A stretch of 64,000 nt of DNA from CAIJXB01 sp964455905 (GTDB lineage Bacteria > Chlamydiota > Chlamydiia > Chlamydiales > Rhabdochlamydiaceae): the NCBI GenBank assembly GCA_964455905.1, contig CAYVYN010000001.1, positions 381,805-445,804 of the forward strand. Reading direction: 5' to 3'. Made by a program: the position numbers and the translations under genes. A model generated the notes under the pieces. It was given only the letters and a program-made list of their open reading frames with translations, made no database searches and had not been told where the DNA came from. Within the stretch, counting starts at the first letter, position 1; every line of letters begins with the position of its first letter. Positions 52,088-61,900 of this stretch are shown one piece after another.

Positions 52088-53491
52088 TTACCCTCTTCTA
52101 GTTTTAGGAGGAAAATGGATAGGCGTACCTTTTGCAAGCAAAGAAGCTTCAAGCCAAGCTTCAGATAGCGTAGGATGAGCGTGGATTGTTTCTTCGATGC
52201 ACTCGATGGTAAGTTCGTTGGCAATTGCAACAGCCATTTCAGCAATCAGCGAAGAAGCATCATGTCCTACGACTTGAGCGCCTAAAATAAGTCCTGTTTT
52301 TTTATCGATAAGTACTTGTGCAAAACCTTCAGTTTCCATTGCTGCAATAGACTTGCCTAAAGCTTGGAAAGGGAACTTCCCGACACTGATTTCTTTCCCT
52401 GTTTTTTGTGCTTCCTCTAGTGTCATACCCACCATGGCAATTTCTGGATGCGTAAAAATAACAGCAGGCACTGCTAAATAATTCATGTGAATCTCTTTAT
52501 TTGTCGCATGTGATGCAGCGACAATTCCTTGATGTGATGCTACGTGCGCAAGTAGGAATTTTCCCGTTACATCACCAATAGCATAGATGCCCGGAACGTT
52601 TGTTTGCATTTGGGAATTGACTAAGATTTCTCCTTTATCTCCCACCGCTACTCCAGCTTTTTCTAACCCAAGCCCTTCAGATACAATTTTGCGTCCTGTG
52701 GCTACAAGGGCTATATCGGCTTCGATTGAATCTTTGCCTTTGAGTCGAATTGATACGCCATTTTCTGTTTTGTCAATTCCTTCCACGAAAGCTTCTGTTG
52801 TAATTTCAATCCCTTTTTTCTTAAAGGCTTTTGTGATGGTGTCTGAAATAAGAACCCCTTGCGCCGCTAAAAGAGAGGGAAGAGCTTCAATGAGAGAAAC
52901 CTCCACACCTAGTTCAGCAAAAAGAGAAGCAAATTCACACCCTATATAACCACCACCAATGATGGCAATTTTTTTGGGGAGTTCGTTTCTTTCTAAAATA
53001 GAAGAGGAGTTGAATATTTTTTCGTGATCACAGCGAAATGCTGGGATGTCAAAAGGGATCGATCCAGTTGCTATAATCGCTTTTTCAAACCGAATAAGTT
53101 CGCCTTCTTCGCTAAAGACTTTAAGCTCGTTAGGGGATGTGAATTCTGCCTTGCCTTGGATGACCGTAATACAATTAGACTGAATAAGTCCGCCTAAACT
53201 TTTTCTTATGCCTTCTACGACGCTATTTTTTCTTGCGTGCATTTTACTGTAGTCAAAAGTAACAGGGCCGGTTTCTATTCCAAAATCTTTTGCGGATTTT
53301 ACTTTGCTTAGCATAAGGGCATTAGCAATGAGTGTTTTAGTAGGGATACAGCCAACATTTAGACAAGTGCCGCCAAGGTATCCTTTTTCAATAAGGGCTA
53401 CGCTTTTACCTGCTTGAGAAGCTTTTATGGCTGCTACATAGCCTCCTGGGCCAGCTCCGATTACGACAAGATCAAAATTTCTTCTTTGCAT
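52088..53491 (-). CDS. lpdA: Dihydrolipoamide dehydrogenase (E3)
   Basis: FAD-dependent E3 subunit of pyruvate and 2-oxoglutarate dehydrogenase complexes; reoxidises dihydrolipoamide with NAD. FAD loop VVIGAGPGGYVAAI, redox disulfide GGTCLNVGCIPTK (C43, C48), NAD loop IIGGGYIGCEFASLFAELGV, second FAD site YAIGDVTG and C-terminal active base HAHPTLSEA. 467 residues, normal. AAAGGA ribosome site upstream. First gene of the operon with lipA and the HEAT-repeat gene. The 130-bp upstream gap separates it from a divergent hydrolase and must hold both promoters. Confidence 0.96.
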   Translation of the reverse strand: MQRRNFDLVVIGAGPGGYVAAIKASQAGKSVALIEKGYLGGTCLNVGCIPTKTLIANALMLSKVKSAKDFGIETGPVTFDYSKMHARKNSVVEGIRKSLGGLIQSNCITVIQGKAEFTSPNELKVFSEEGELIRFEKAIIATGSIPFDIPAFRCDHEKIFNSSSILERNELPKKIAIIGGGYIGCEFASLFAELGVEVSLIEALPSLLAAQGVLISDTITKAFKKKGIEITTEAFVEGIDKTENGVSIRLKGKDSIEADIALVATGRKIVSEGLGLEKAGVAVGDKGEILVNSQMQTNVPGIYAIGDVTGKFLLAHVASHQGIVAASHATNKEIHMNYLAVPAVIFTHPEIAMVGMTLEEAQKTGKEISVGKFPFQALGKSIAAMETEGFAQVLIDKKTGLILGAQVVGHDASSLIAEMAVAIANELTIECIEETIHAHPTLSEAWLEASLLAKGTPIHFPPKTRRG

Positions 53492-53621
53492 TTTTCTGAG
53501 TCCTTTTTCTTTGCGTACTGTTTTTGGCTAAGTATACCTAATGGACTGAAATGTTTCTATGTATTTGACATTTCATTGAGTTAAAAGGCATAGTCTTTTT
53601 TTATTTAGGAAGGTCATTGCT

Positions 53622-54329
53622 ATGGAAATTCGTAAAATTACTTATTATGACAAAGATGTTGTATTGGAAGCTACAGTAGCTATTCCTCAAGGAGGACAAA
53701 AAAAACCTTTAGTTATGATTTTTCCTTCTTGGGAAGGTAAAAATGCGTTTGCTGAAAAAAAAGCCACTGAGCTCGCAAAACTTGGTTTTATAGGTTGTGC
53801 ATTAGATCCTTACGGGATAGGAAAACTGGGAAAAAATAAAGAAGAGTGCTCTTTGCTTATGGGGCCTCTTATTGAAAATAGAGAAAATCTTCATAGACGT
53901 GTTTTAGCCAGTTTATCTCTTTTCCAAAAAATTTCTGAAGCAGATATAGAAAAAGTGGCTGTAATAGGTTTTTGTTTTGGAGGGTTATGTGCTTTAGATT
54001 TAGCTAGGGAAGGGGCCTTGCTTAAGGGCGTAGTAAGTTTTCATGGTCTTTTATCGACTCCCTTTAAAAATTCTTCTACGCCTTTTCATTCAAAAGTTCT
54101 TGTTTTGCACGGAGACAAAGATCCTATGGTATCCAAAGAGGATGTTGCTAGTTTTTGCGCAGAGATGGAGGAAAGATCAGTTGATTTTCAAGTGCATGTA
54201 TTTGGTAATACAATGCACGCTTTCACAAATCCAGAGGCCAATGATCCCGATTTTGGAACAGTGTATAATGAGCTAGCAGATAAGCGCTCATGGATTTTAC
54301 TGAAGGCTTTTTTAGAGGAAATCTTTTAG
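53622..54329 (+). CDS. Dienelactone hydrolase family protein
   Basis: A 235-residue cytosolic alpha/beta-hydrolase of the dienelactone hydrolase family. The nucleophile elbow is IGFCFGG with cysteine 118, followed by the acid in LVLHGDKDPMV and the base in NTMHAFTNPEA, giving the Cys-Asp-His triad typical of the family. The substrate is unknown; in non-aromatic-degrading bacteria these proteins are general lactone or ester hydrolases. AGGAAGG lies before the ATG. The stop overlaps the end of the convergent GNAT gene by four bases. Confidence 0.88.
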   Translation: MEIRKITYYDKDVVLEATVAIPQGGQKKPLVMIFPSWEGKNAFAEKKATELAKLGFIGCALDPYGIGKLGKNKEECSLLMGPLIENRENLHRRVLASLSLFQKISEADIEKVAVIGFCFGGLCALDLAREGALLKGVVSFHGLLSTPFKNSSTPFHSKVLVLHGDKDPMVSKEDVASFCAEMEERSVDFQVHVFGNTMHAFTNPEANDPDFGTVYNELADKRSWILLKAFLEEIF

Positions 54330-55126
54330 ATAGGCGCATACTCACACAATTCACAGCAAGCTATAAATCCAAGTCGTTCGTAAAGAGAAAGGCCCTCGCT
54401 TGATGCTTGTAGAGTAGCTAGTGTATACCCTTTTTTCTTGGCAGCATTTAATAGGTGATTCATCATGTCACTTCCAAATCCTTTTTTGCGTTCATTGGGA
54501 GTTGTAGCTACATAATAAATGCCCGCGACATCTGCGTGTGTAACTAGGATGCCTGTTACAGTAGGGGAGCCATTTAAATACCCGACATACATTTCAAGAG
54601 GATTGTTTTCTCTATAGGCAGAAAGAGGGATTTTTGCGTAAATGTGCTTAAAGGCATCTTCAGATCCGCCTATTGAAACTATGATATCTGCAAAGTGTTT
54701 TATGGAACTAGGAGAATCGACTTTTTTGAAATCGAGAGCTGAGTTTGAAGTTTCAAGGTCTTTTGTAAGATCTAAGTACATTCCAACGTTTTTCTCTTTA
54801 AACGCGAATCCTTCTTTAAGAAGGATTGTTCCTAGGGTAGAGGGGGTGTCTAGTTCGCTTACCCACCACGAAAAGGGCAGGTTTGATTTTTTAAAAAGGT
54901 TTTTTACGTGAGCGATTCTGCTATGAGCATTTTCTTCTATAAAGTGCGTGGAAACTACGTAATTAAACGTGTCGTCTACTATTTGAGAACGTACGATCGT
55001 CACATCTGGCTCAAGAAGTATTTCCATAGACGGCGTATATTTTGCAAAATAGGTCATTTGGAAGTGGGTGTTTGCAACCATGGCTTCTAGAATTTCAGCC
55101 TTTGTCCAGTTTTTGTTGTGATTCAT
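54326..55126 (-). CDS. GNAT-family N-acetyltransferase
   Basis: A 266-residue acetyltransferase. The C-terminal GNAT fold holds the acetyl-CoA site: VAGIYYVATTPNERKKGFGS (RxxGxG form) and the final ATLQASSEGLSLYERLGF. The first 140 residues are a separate domain (possibly a degenerate second GNAT fold), with the start EILEAMVANTHFQM. Substrate unknown. It overlaps the DUF2892 gene by four bases (ATGA), so the two are coupled, and converges on the dienelactone hydrolase gene. Confidence 0.85.
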   Translation of the reverse strand: MNHNKNWTKAEILEAMVANTHFQMTYFAKYTPSMEILLEPDVTIVRSQIVDDTFNYVVSTHFIEENAHSRIAHVKNLFKKSNLPFSWWVSELDTPSTLGTILLKEGFAFKEKNVGMYLDLTKDLETSNSALDFKKVDSPSSIKHFADIIVSIGGSEDAFKHIYAKIPLSAYRENNPLEMYVGYLNGSPTVTGILVTHADVAGIYYVATTPNERKKGFGSDMMNHLLNAAKKKGYTLATLQASSEGLSLYERLGFIACCELCEYAPI

Positions 55127-55335
55127 TTTTTTTCCTTAGAAATTGGGCAGCTGTTTTTGCCAAGAATTTGATACACGACGCACCAGCTCATAAAGCTTTC
55201 AAAGAAAACAAAAATAGAGCAGGCTCCAGCAAACCAGCTTTTTTCAACAGCGGCATATATGAGTAATCCAATAGCAAAAGCAAACCGTAGAATTCTCCCG
55301 TTTGTGTTGATGTTTTTTTTAGGGCGTAGTCGCAT
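55123..55335 (-). CDS. DUF2892 small membrane protein
   Basis: A 70-residue protein with two hydrophobic segments joined by a short turn: ILRFAFAIGLLIYAAV and FAGACSIFVFFESFMSWCVVY, preceded by basic residues. The layout (N-terminal MRLRPKKNINTNGRILRF, then ALLG-like helix) fits the DUF2892/YgaP-type inner-membrane family, in which the role is unclear. The two cysteines could be functional. Coupled to the GNAT gene by an ATGA overlap. Confidence 0.7.
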   Translation of the reverse strand: MRLRPKKNINTNGRILRFAFAIGLLIYAAVEKSWFAGACSIFVFFESFMSWCVVYQILGKNSCPISKEKK

Positions 55336-55450
55336 AATGCGTTTTTCCTTGAAAATAGAGAGTTTTTAGTGGTTTCCTACTTGGCATATTCCTTAGTCTT
55401 TACTATTAGCTAATTCCCCCCTTAAATCAAGCGGTTTTTTTTGAGCGGTA

Positions 55451-55466
55451 TTTATTGCTTTATTGC
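55451..55466 (+). repeat. Tandem octamer pair TTTATTGC x2
   Basis: Two perfect, back-to-back copies of TTTATTGC about 180 bp downstream of the parA partner gene. Same octamer as in the arrays at 55646, 55897, 55945, 56882 and 56959. Confidence 0.6.
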
Positions 55467-55608
55467 ATTGTGGTTAGTTCCATTAGTCTTATTTTTTACA
55501 ATCCGATCGATTTTTTTGAGCCTGCTGTAAGGAAGTATATTTCATAAGACTTGAAAGACGAGGGGGATTAGTTCTGATCAAGGGAGTTAGAATTGTGGGG
55601 GTTTTTTC

Positions 55609-55643
55609 AAAAAAGGCTGAAGATTTTTTCTGCAGCCTTTTTT
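55609..55643 (-). terminator. Bidirectional rho-independent terminator of the parA operon
   Basis: Perfect 11-bp inverted repeat AAAAAAGGCTG / CAGCCTTTTTT with a 13-base loop. On the minus strand it comes four bases after the partner gene stop and ends in a run of T. Confidence 0.85.
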
Positions 55644-55645
55644 AG

Positions 55646-55669
55646 TCTATTGCTTTACTGCTTTATTGC
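55646..55669 (+). repeat. Tandem octamer array, three copies
   Basis: TCTATTGC, TTTACTGC, TTTATTGC in exact 8-bp register, lying over the last seven codons of the partner gene. Confidence 0.6.
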
Positions 55670-56018
55670 TCACTAGTCTAGCGAGAAACTTACTAGCCTG
55701 GCCTTTTGTTTCAAAATCTGCAAAAGCCATTTTTAACGCTTCTTCTACAAGAAGGGTTTTTGATATCTGTTTGCTTTTGCAAATTTTACGGATAGCGTGG
55801 CAACGATCTTCTAATTCCAGGAGAAGTTCTGACGGCAGGTTGAATGTTGCTTTTTCTTTTACTTCTTCTTCTAGTTGCTTTCTAGGAGGCGTTTGCTTTA
55901 TTTCTTTATTGCTTTCTTTCTTTATTTCAGTAGTGTCTTCTTGCTTTACTGCTCTATTATTTGAAGCTCCTGACATGATGCTGCCGAGGATGTCTGGGGT
56001 GCTTGTTCGATCATGCAT
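55647..56018 (-). CDS. Small ParA partner protein, probable ribbon-helix-helix DNA-binding protein
   Basis: A 123-residue protein starting inside the parA 3' end (8-bp overlap) with an AAGGA site. The N-terminal half is polar and disordered-looking, with basic and glutamine-rich stretches (KQEDTTEIKKESNKEIKQ). The C-terminal half reads ATFNLPSELLLELEDRCHAI, then ISKTLLVEEALKMAFADF, the beta-strand/helix/helix pattern of CopG/ParG-type ribbon-helix-helix proteins. Such proteins bind short tandem repeats as dimers and act as centromere-binding partners of ParA. Octamer arrays overlap its coding sequence, which explains the recurring K-Q and N-K peptide pattern (NRAVKQ, NKEIKQ, NKAVKQ). The family call is by pattern only. 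Confidence 0.65.
   Translation of the reverse strand: MHDRTSTPDILGSIMSGASNNRAVKQEDTTEIKKESNKEIKQTPPRKQLEEEVKEKATFNLPSELLLELEDRCHAIRKICKSKQISKTLLVEEALKMAFADFETKGQASKFLARLVSNKAVKQ
55897..55928 (+). repeat. Tandem octamer array, four copies
   Basis: TTTATTTC, TTTATTGC, TTTCTTTC, TTTATTTC in perfect 8-bp register inside the partner gene. A further pair (TTTACTGC, TCTATTAT) follows at 55945-55960. Confidence 0.55.
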
Positions 56019-56754
56019 TGGCTAGGATCCTTTGTACTGTGTTTTCGTAGTCTTTTGCGCCGCTAGAATTAGGAGCGTATTCGTAGATTGTTTTTCCAAA
56101 TCCTGCAGATTCAGAAATTCGAACGGAGTACTTGACTGGTTCGCAAAGCAGGTTTGGATAGTATTTCCGAAGTTGATCCAGGATTTCAGTTGATTTTTTA
56201 ACTCTTCTATCTAAGAAAGTAGGGAGAAGGTATTTGTATTCTAATTTTTTATTGAAGTTTTGTACGCTTTTTAGTCTTTCTGCGAATTCTACAAGACTAT
56301 TTAGTGTAAGTATTTCTAAACTGACAGGGGTTAACACTTCTGTGCAGTAAAAAAGAGCGTTGATTGTGAGTGTGTCCCAGCTTGGAGAAGTATCTACGAT
56401 CACAAAATCAAATTCTCCTTCTAGGGGTGCTAAAGCTTGCGAAAGAGTTTGCTCTGCTCCGAAGTCTTTTCTTCCTATAGCTCTTTTAATGCCGGAAAGA
56501 GCTTTTCCTCCTGATAAAATCCAGAGGTTTTCTCTGGCTAGGTGTATTGCTTCTTTTGCGGAAATATCGTCATTTAAAACGTCTGCTAGGTTGTATTTTG
56601 GGCTGACGCCAAGGAGGAAAGAGTCTTGCCCTTGATCGTCAGTGTCAACAAGTAGCACTTTTTTTCCTAAAAGAGCAAGGCCGTGGGCTATACTCACGCA
56701 GGTGGAGCTTTTTCCAACGCCTCCTTTTGAAAGGCTAATACAGATTTTTCTCAT
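56011..56754 (-). CDS. ParA-family partition ATPase
   Basis: A 247-residue ATPase of the small ParA/MinD/Soj type, which has no N-terminal regulatory helix-turn-helix. The deviant Walker A is SKGGVGKSS (K10 and K15), followed by VLLVDTDDQGQDSFLLG and FVIVDTSPSWDTLTINAL as A' and B motifs. The late YSVRISESAGFGKTIYEYAPN segment is typical of plasmid-type ParA. It forms an operon with the small DNA-binding partner (8-bp overlap), the layout of type Ib plasmid partition modules. Located away from any chromosomal parB, and beside a TPS locus, it may come from an integrated plasmid or island. Confidence 0.9.
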   Translation of the reverse strand: MRKICISLSKGGVGKSSTCVSIAHGLALLGKKVLLVDTDDQGQDSFLLGVSPKYNLADVLNDDISAKEAIHLARENLWILSGGKALSGIKRAIGRKDFGAEQTLSQALAPLEGEFDFVIVDTSPSWDTLTINALFYCTEVLTPVSLEILTLNSLVEFAERLKSVQNFNKKLEYKYLLPTFLDRRVKKSTEILDQLRKYYPNLLCEPVKYSVRISESAGFGKTIYEYAPNSSGAKDYENTVQRILANA

Positions 56755-56881
56755 AAAATTCTCTTTGTGAAATGGCTGTTTTTTTGTTTTTTTGGCTTTA
56801 CTTAGTGAAACTCACGCTAACAAACTTTCTTTGTTTTTTGCAAGCAATAAATATTGCGATGCGTCTTTCTTGTTGTGATGT

Positions 56882-56905
56882 TTTATTGCTTTATTTCTTT
56901 GTTGT
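56882..56905 (+). repeat. Tandem octamer array upstream of parA
   Basis: TTTATTGC, TTTATTTC, TTTGTTGT in 8-bp register, about 130 bp upstream of the parA start, i.e. in its promoter region. Confidence 0.6.
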
Positions 56906-56958
56906 ATTGGTTTTTGTGGTGTTTTGGGCTTGTTTTTTTGTTTTTGTTCCTTGGTTTT

Positions 56959-56982
56959 TTTATTTCTTTATTTCTTTATTGT
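56959..56982 (+). repeat. Tandem octamer array upstream of parA, distal
   Basis: TTTATTTC, TTTATTTC, TTTATTGT in 8-bp register, between parA and tpsB. Confidence 0.6.
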
Positions 56983-57088
56983 TTTTGTGTGTTTTTGTCT
57001 TTGGAAAATTCCTAGAGAAATTCCTTGCATATTTTCTTCAAATTCAAATATAGACTGAAATTAAAAGTTATTTTAAGGAAATCAGTTT

Positions 57089-58831
57089 ATGGAGAGGGGT
57101 TGTGTCATGCGCTTATCGAATGTAGTTTTTAGTCTACGATGTTTATTTATGGGAGCTGCTCTTTTGTGTTCTCAAGACGGATTTTCTGAGTTTGTCGGGC
57201 CACCGAATACTTCTGCGGGTATCGTAGAAAAGCAAATTGAAAGAGAGTATCAAGATCAAAATGTGACTCCAACACGAGAAGTTCCTCTTTTAGAAGTGGA
57301 AATTCCTGAAGAGCAGCTTATGATGGGTGATGATGAAACTGCCTTTATTCAAAAGATCACGCTTGAAGGTAATGATATCTTTTCTAAAAAGGTGATTCGT
57401 AAGATTTTAGCTGGTTATGAAGGCAAAGAGCTTAAAATGCGAGACATTAAAGAGCTCTGTTTGAAGCTTCAAGAAAAATATGTAAGTGCTGGGTACTTTT
57501 TAGCTAGAGTATATCCTCCTGAGCAAGAAGTTAAAGAAGGAAATCTTACATTAGAAGTATTGGAAGGAAGACTTGGAAATGTAACTGTTGAAGGAAACAA
57601 ATACTATAAAGAAGCTTATATTAAGAAGTTTTTCACTAAATTCCAAGGGAAAGCCATTAACTATGATGCGTTCTTAAAGTCACTGTTTCTTCTTAATGAA
57701 AAAACTGATTTAAATGTCGGAGCTGTTTTTAAAAAGGGTTCAGAGGTAGGTACTGCTGATCTTATTTTAAGAGTTGATGATAAAAGACCTTGTCATCTTT
57801 ATGTAGATGAAAACAACTATGGATCGCATCAAACATCTATATGGCGTACAGGTGCTCAGTTTCAGTATGGCAACTTGATTACAGGCGGAGATAAATTCGC
57901 AGTCACAGAAGTGGTTGGTAATCCTGTCAGTCATTTGAACTACACAAATGCCTCTTATACGATCCCTTTAAACACTATAGGGACAGAAATGAAGCTTAAT
58001 TACCTTTATTCTAGTTTTCATGTGCCTCTTTTTCCAGAGCTTCGTTTAAGAGGTAGATCACAGATTGGAACTGTAGAGTTTTCGCAAGCGCTACTTAGAT
58101 CTAGAAGGATGAGTACTGATGTCTATCTTTCCTTTGATTACAAGCAAATTGCTAACTATCAAAGAGGTAATATCAATTCTTATGATAAACTTCGTATCTT
58201 TAACTTGGGCTTTGACTTGGATTATAGCGACAGCTTTAAGGGAAGAAACGTCGCAGATATTTCGATTTCTTATGGCGTTCCTCACTTTTTAGGGGGTCTT
58301 CATACCGTGGATGACTTATGTAGTCGCTCAGGTGCTGGCGGACTTTTTGCTATTTTAAACGTAGATTATACAAGAATTCAGACTCTACCTAAGGATTGCT
58401 TTATTAACTTGCATATAGCAGGACAAGCAACTCCTTATAAGTTGCCTATTTCAGAGCAGCTTTATATAGGTGGTGTAGATAGCGTAAGAGGATTTCCTAT
58501 AGCCGCAGCTCTTGGAGATGATGGTTACTATGCGAATTTAGAATTTAGAGCGGCGCTTCCTTTTATTCGAGATACTAAGGTTCCTTTCTTTAAACAAAGA
58601 AAGTGGAAAGAGTTTTTACAGTTAGTTGGGTTTGTAGATCAGGGCGGGGTGAAGTTAAACGGCGGTGGAGAGCACCAAAGTCATCACATTTCTATGACAG
58701 GCGCGGGTGCTGGAATTAGAATATTTGCCCCTTATGTGAATTTTACGTTTGACGTAGCTTTCCCTCTTACGGGAGATAAAAAGCAATCGTCCCCTGTGTA
58801 TTACTTTAAGGCTGGAGTGCAGCCATTTTAA
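57089..58831 (+). CDS. Two-partner secretion outer-membrane transporter TpsB (ShlB/FhaC family)
   Basis: A 580-residue Omp85-superfamily protein that exports a TpsA partner across the outer membrane. After a signal segment (about 8-33) come two POTRA domains, about 86-161 (FIQKITLEGNDIFSKKVIRK onward) and 163-239 (GNVTVEGNKYYKEAYIKK onward). A 16-strand barrel follows with the conserved VRGF tetrad at 466-469 (loop L6, lock of the barrel) and a terminal aromatic residue (YYFKAGVQPF) for outer-membrane assembly. The ATG at 57089 has AAGGA nine bases before it; the ATG at 57107, with GAGGGG upstream, is an alternative. The TpsA partner begins 94 bp downstream. TPS systems are uncommon in Chlamydiae as far as I know. 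Confidence 0.93.
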   Translation: MERGCVMRLSNVVFSLRCLFMGAALLCSQDGFSEFVGPPNTSAGIVEKQIEREYQDQNVTPTREVPLLEVEIPEEQLMMGDDETAFIQKITLEGNDIFSKKVIRKILAGYEGKELKMRDIKELCLKLQEKYVSAGYFLARVYPPEQEVKEGNLTLEVLEGRLGNVTVEGNKYYKEAYIKKFFTKFQGKAINYDAFLKSLFLLNEKTDLNVGAVFKKGSEVGTADLILRVDDKRPCHLYVDENNYGSHQTSIWRTGAQFQYGNLITGGDKFAVTEVVGNPVSHLNYTNASYTIPLNTIGTEMKLNYLYSSFHVPLFPELRLRGRSQIGTVEFSQALLRSRRMSTDVYLSFDYKQIANYQRGNINSYDKLRIFNLGFDLDYSDSFKGRNVADISISYGVPHFLGGLHTVDDLCSRSGAGGLFAILNVDYTRIQTLPKDCFINLHIAGQATPYKLPISEQLYIGGVDSVRGFPIAAALGDDGYYANLEFRAALPFIRDTKVPFFKQRKWKEFLQLVGFVDQGGVKLNGGGEHQSHHISMTGAGAGIRIFAPYVNFTFDVAFPLTGDKKQSSPVYYFKAGVQPF

Positions 58832-58925
58832 TGAGTGTGTGAGTTGAGTATTTAGATATTTTTAGGGTGTTTTTAATGGGTATGGCGTTTTTACGCTGAA
58901 AACAATAATTAATGAGATGGGTATT

Positions 58926-61900
58926 ATGAGAACTATTGTTATTTCTTTGCTTCGTTTAGTAATCTTTACGCTTTTTCCTGCTTTAGCTTTTGCTTTGCCT
59001 AAAGGAGAGCAGGTAGTAAGTGGAGAGGCTGACTTTGTCCACGTGGAAGAAGGAGCTCTTCAGATTACAACCTCTGATAAAGCCATCATTAATTATGACG
59101 CCTTTGATATTGGAAAGGGGGAGCGGGTGCGGTTTATTCAGCCCTCCTCCAGGTCTTGTGTCTTAAACCGTGTGGAGGGATCTGACCCTTCGCAGATTTT
59201 AGGATCACTGGATGCCAATGGAAAAGTATTTCTCGTCAACCCATACGGGATCTACTTTGGACCTGACGCATCTGTTAATGTAGGCTCTCTCATTGCCTCG
59301 ACCCTAGATATCCTAAATCAAGATTTTCTAAATGACAACTTCAAATTCTTCTCCACAAAAGCTGGTAAAAATGGACTAATTCATAATTTAGGACATATTA
59401 CAGCGCCTGAAGGCTCGATTGCGTTTTTGGCCCCTTATATCAAGAATGAAGGGGTTGTCACTGCGAACGCCGGTAAAATTGTTTTAGCTTCAGCTGAAGC
59501 TGTCACATTAGATTTTTCTGGTGATGGCCTGATGAGCTTTATTTTAGAGGGGGAACTAGAAGACGCTGTTATTGAGCACTTAGGTGCGTTTAATGCAGAA
59601 GGTGGCGAAGTGTTTATGAAGTTAAAAGTAGCAAATAAAGCTATTAGAGACATCATTAATACAGAAGGTGTAGTAGAAGGTAGCAAGATCGTCAAAGAAA
59701 ATGGTCTTATCCACATCGTAAGCGCTAGTAGCATTAAAGCAAAAGGTGTCTATATAGATGGGGATGCTGGCTCAAAGGTTAAGGTCGATGGAAGCATTGA
59801 TGCAGCAAATTTATCATCAGGTGGCAAAGGGGGAACAGTTACCATCCTTAGTGATGACATCAGGTTAGCAGGAGCAAACATCGATGCCTCTGGAGATATC
59901 TCCGGAGGTTTTGTCTTTATAGGGGGAGATTATAAAGGAGAAGGCTCTTTACGAAATGCAATTACTGCTTTTATGGATGAGGCATCTATTATTAAAGCAG
60001 ATGCTATCACAAGTGGAAATGGCGGAAGGGTCATTGTTTGGTCTGATGATACAACACTTTTTAATGGAAAGATTTTTGCAAGAGGGGGTGCTTTAGGTGG
60101 AAACGGAGGGTTTGTAGAAACCTCCGGTAAGATTCATCTTGGAGTTACCACAGGATACGTCAATACATTAGCTCCTAAAGGGCAGGCTGGAGATTGGCTT
60201 CTTGATCCTGATACAATTACGATAGCATCTGATGGATCTGCAGAGTTAATAGATGTGGAAGATTGTACAGATGTAGCAATGGCAGTTTCTATTTTACCCG
60301 CGACGATTAACGGGGCGGGAAGTAATGTGATTCTTTGTGCAGCCACAAGTATTACACAAAATGCGAGCCAAGCAATTAATATTGGCACTTTCGGAGTGGG
60401 CATTACTTTTCAAGCAGCTACAGGGTCTCCGATGACGACCACATTAAATGCAAACATAACGACAAATGGAGGTGTGGTTACATTTTCTGGAGTAAATAAC
60501 CCGATTGTTCTTGGTGCAGGAGTGCAGATTACGACAAACGGTGGAAATATTTCCTTTGACGGAACTGTTAACGGGGGATCGGCTCTTACGTTAAATGCAG
60601 GGGCAGGAAGCATTGCATTTAGCAGTAATGTCGGAATGACGACGGCTTTATCTTCTTTAAGCTGCACGACAACGGGTGCTGAAAGTACTGTGTTTGGCTC
60701 TGCTGTTACAGGAGTGAGAACTTCTGGATCTAGTGGGATTACAGTATCAGGAAATTCAACAATTGGTGGAGGAATTACCTTTACATCAGGTGGAAATCCA
60801 ATTTCTTTAAGTAATGGTTCTAATCTAGATGGAGCATCTGCTGGAGCACAAAATCTTACGGTAAATGCCTCAGCGGGTACTGTCACCTTAGGAACTCTCG
60901 GAGCAACTACTAGTTTACATAACGTTTCTGTTTCGTCGGGTGCTGCAAATTTAAATGGGAATATTACGACAGGAACTGGAGGAACGGTCAGCGTTATAAA
61001 TGGAGGACTTCTTGTCTTTGGAAATATAACAATCAATTCAGCTGGAGCTATTACTCTAGGGGGTAATGCGGCCTCTTTTAGCTCAGGGGAAAACACTCTT
61101 ACTATCGAAGGAAGTGACGTTACTTTTGGTAACGGAGTGAATCCTATGAGTCTTGGAGGAAATCTAACAGTTAACTCTTCTGCTGCAAATAGAAGTATTA
61201 CCTTTGCTACAAATTCTACTTTAAATGGTGCGTACGCTCTTACTTTAACAGCTGGAACAGGAACTATTACATTTAATGCTAATGTGGGAGGAAGTACCCC
61301 TCTTTCTTCTTTAAGTTGTACAACAACAGGATCTGGAAGTACTGTGTTTGGTTCTTCTATTACAGGAGTGACAACTTCTGGATCTGGTGGGATTACAGTA
61401 GCAGGAAATGCAACAATCGATGCAGGGATTACCTTTACATCAGGAGGAAATCTAATTTCTCTAAGTAATGGTTCTAATTTAGATGGAGGATCTGCTGGAG
61501 CGCAAAATCTTACGGTGAATGCCGGAGTAGGTACTGTCACTTTAGGAACTCTTGGGGCAACTACTAGTTTACATAACGTCTCTATTACGTCGGGTGCTGC
61601 AAATTTAAATGGGGATATTACTACAGGAACAGATGGAACAGTTACGATTAGCAATACAGGTCTTGTAACTTTTGGAGCAATTACGATTAATTCTGCAGGG
61701 GCCATTACCTTAGGAGGTAATGGAGGCTCTTTTAGCTCAGGGGTAAATACTCTTACGATCGCAGGAAGTGATGTAACCTTTGGTAATGGAACAAATGCTA
61801 TTAATCTTGGTGGCAATCTTACTGTTGATTCTTCTTCTGCTAATAAAAATATTACGTTTGCTGCAAATTCTGCTTTAAATGGTAGCTACGATCTTACTTT

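Larger units (their letters stand above)
55336..55646. other. Intergenic region with tandem octamers
   Basis: The 311-bp stretch between the DUF2892 gene and the parA partner gene contains no gene I can support. It contains a tandem TTTATTGC pair at 55451-55466 and ends in a strong two-way terminator at 55609-55643. Another octamer trio begins at 55646. Confidence 0.6.
56755..57088. other. T-rich parA-tpsB intergenic region with octamers
   Basis: The 334-bp divergent spacer serves parA (leftward) and tpsB (rightward). It is strikingly T-rich on the plus strand and holds no gene I can support; a 93-residue hydrophobic frame in it looks like an artefact of T-richness. It carries octamer arrays at 56882-56905 and 56959-56982. 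A GGAAAATTCC palindrome-like stretch lies at about 57002, about 85 bp before tpsB. Confidence 0.6.

Noticed and set aside
56772..57053. Hydrophobic 93-residue frame between parA and tpsB
   Set aside because: It reads almost entirely in phenylalanine, leucine and valine because the strand is T-rich. No ribosome site, and it covers the octamer arrays and the promoter region.
60410..61816. Long minus-strand open frame rich in proline and valine, with others at 61886-62437 and 62750-63859
   Set aside because: They are antisense to the TpsA frame. Their composition mirrors the Gly/Thr/Asn-rich repeats, and they lack ribosome sites and recognisable domains.
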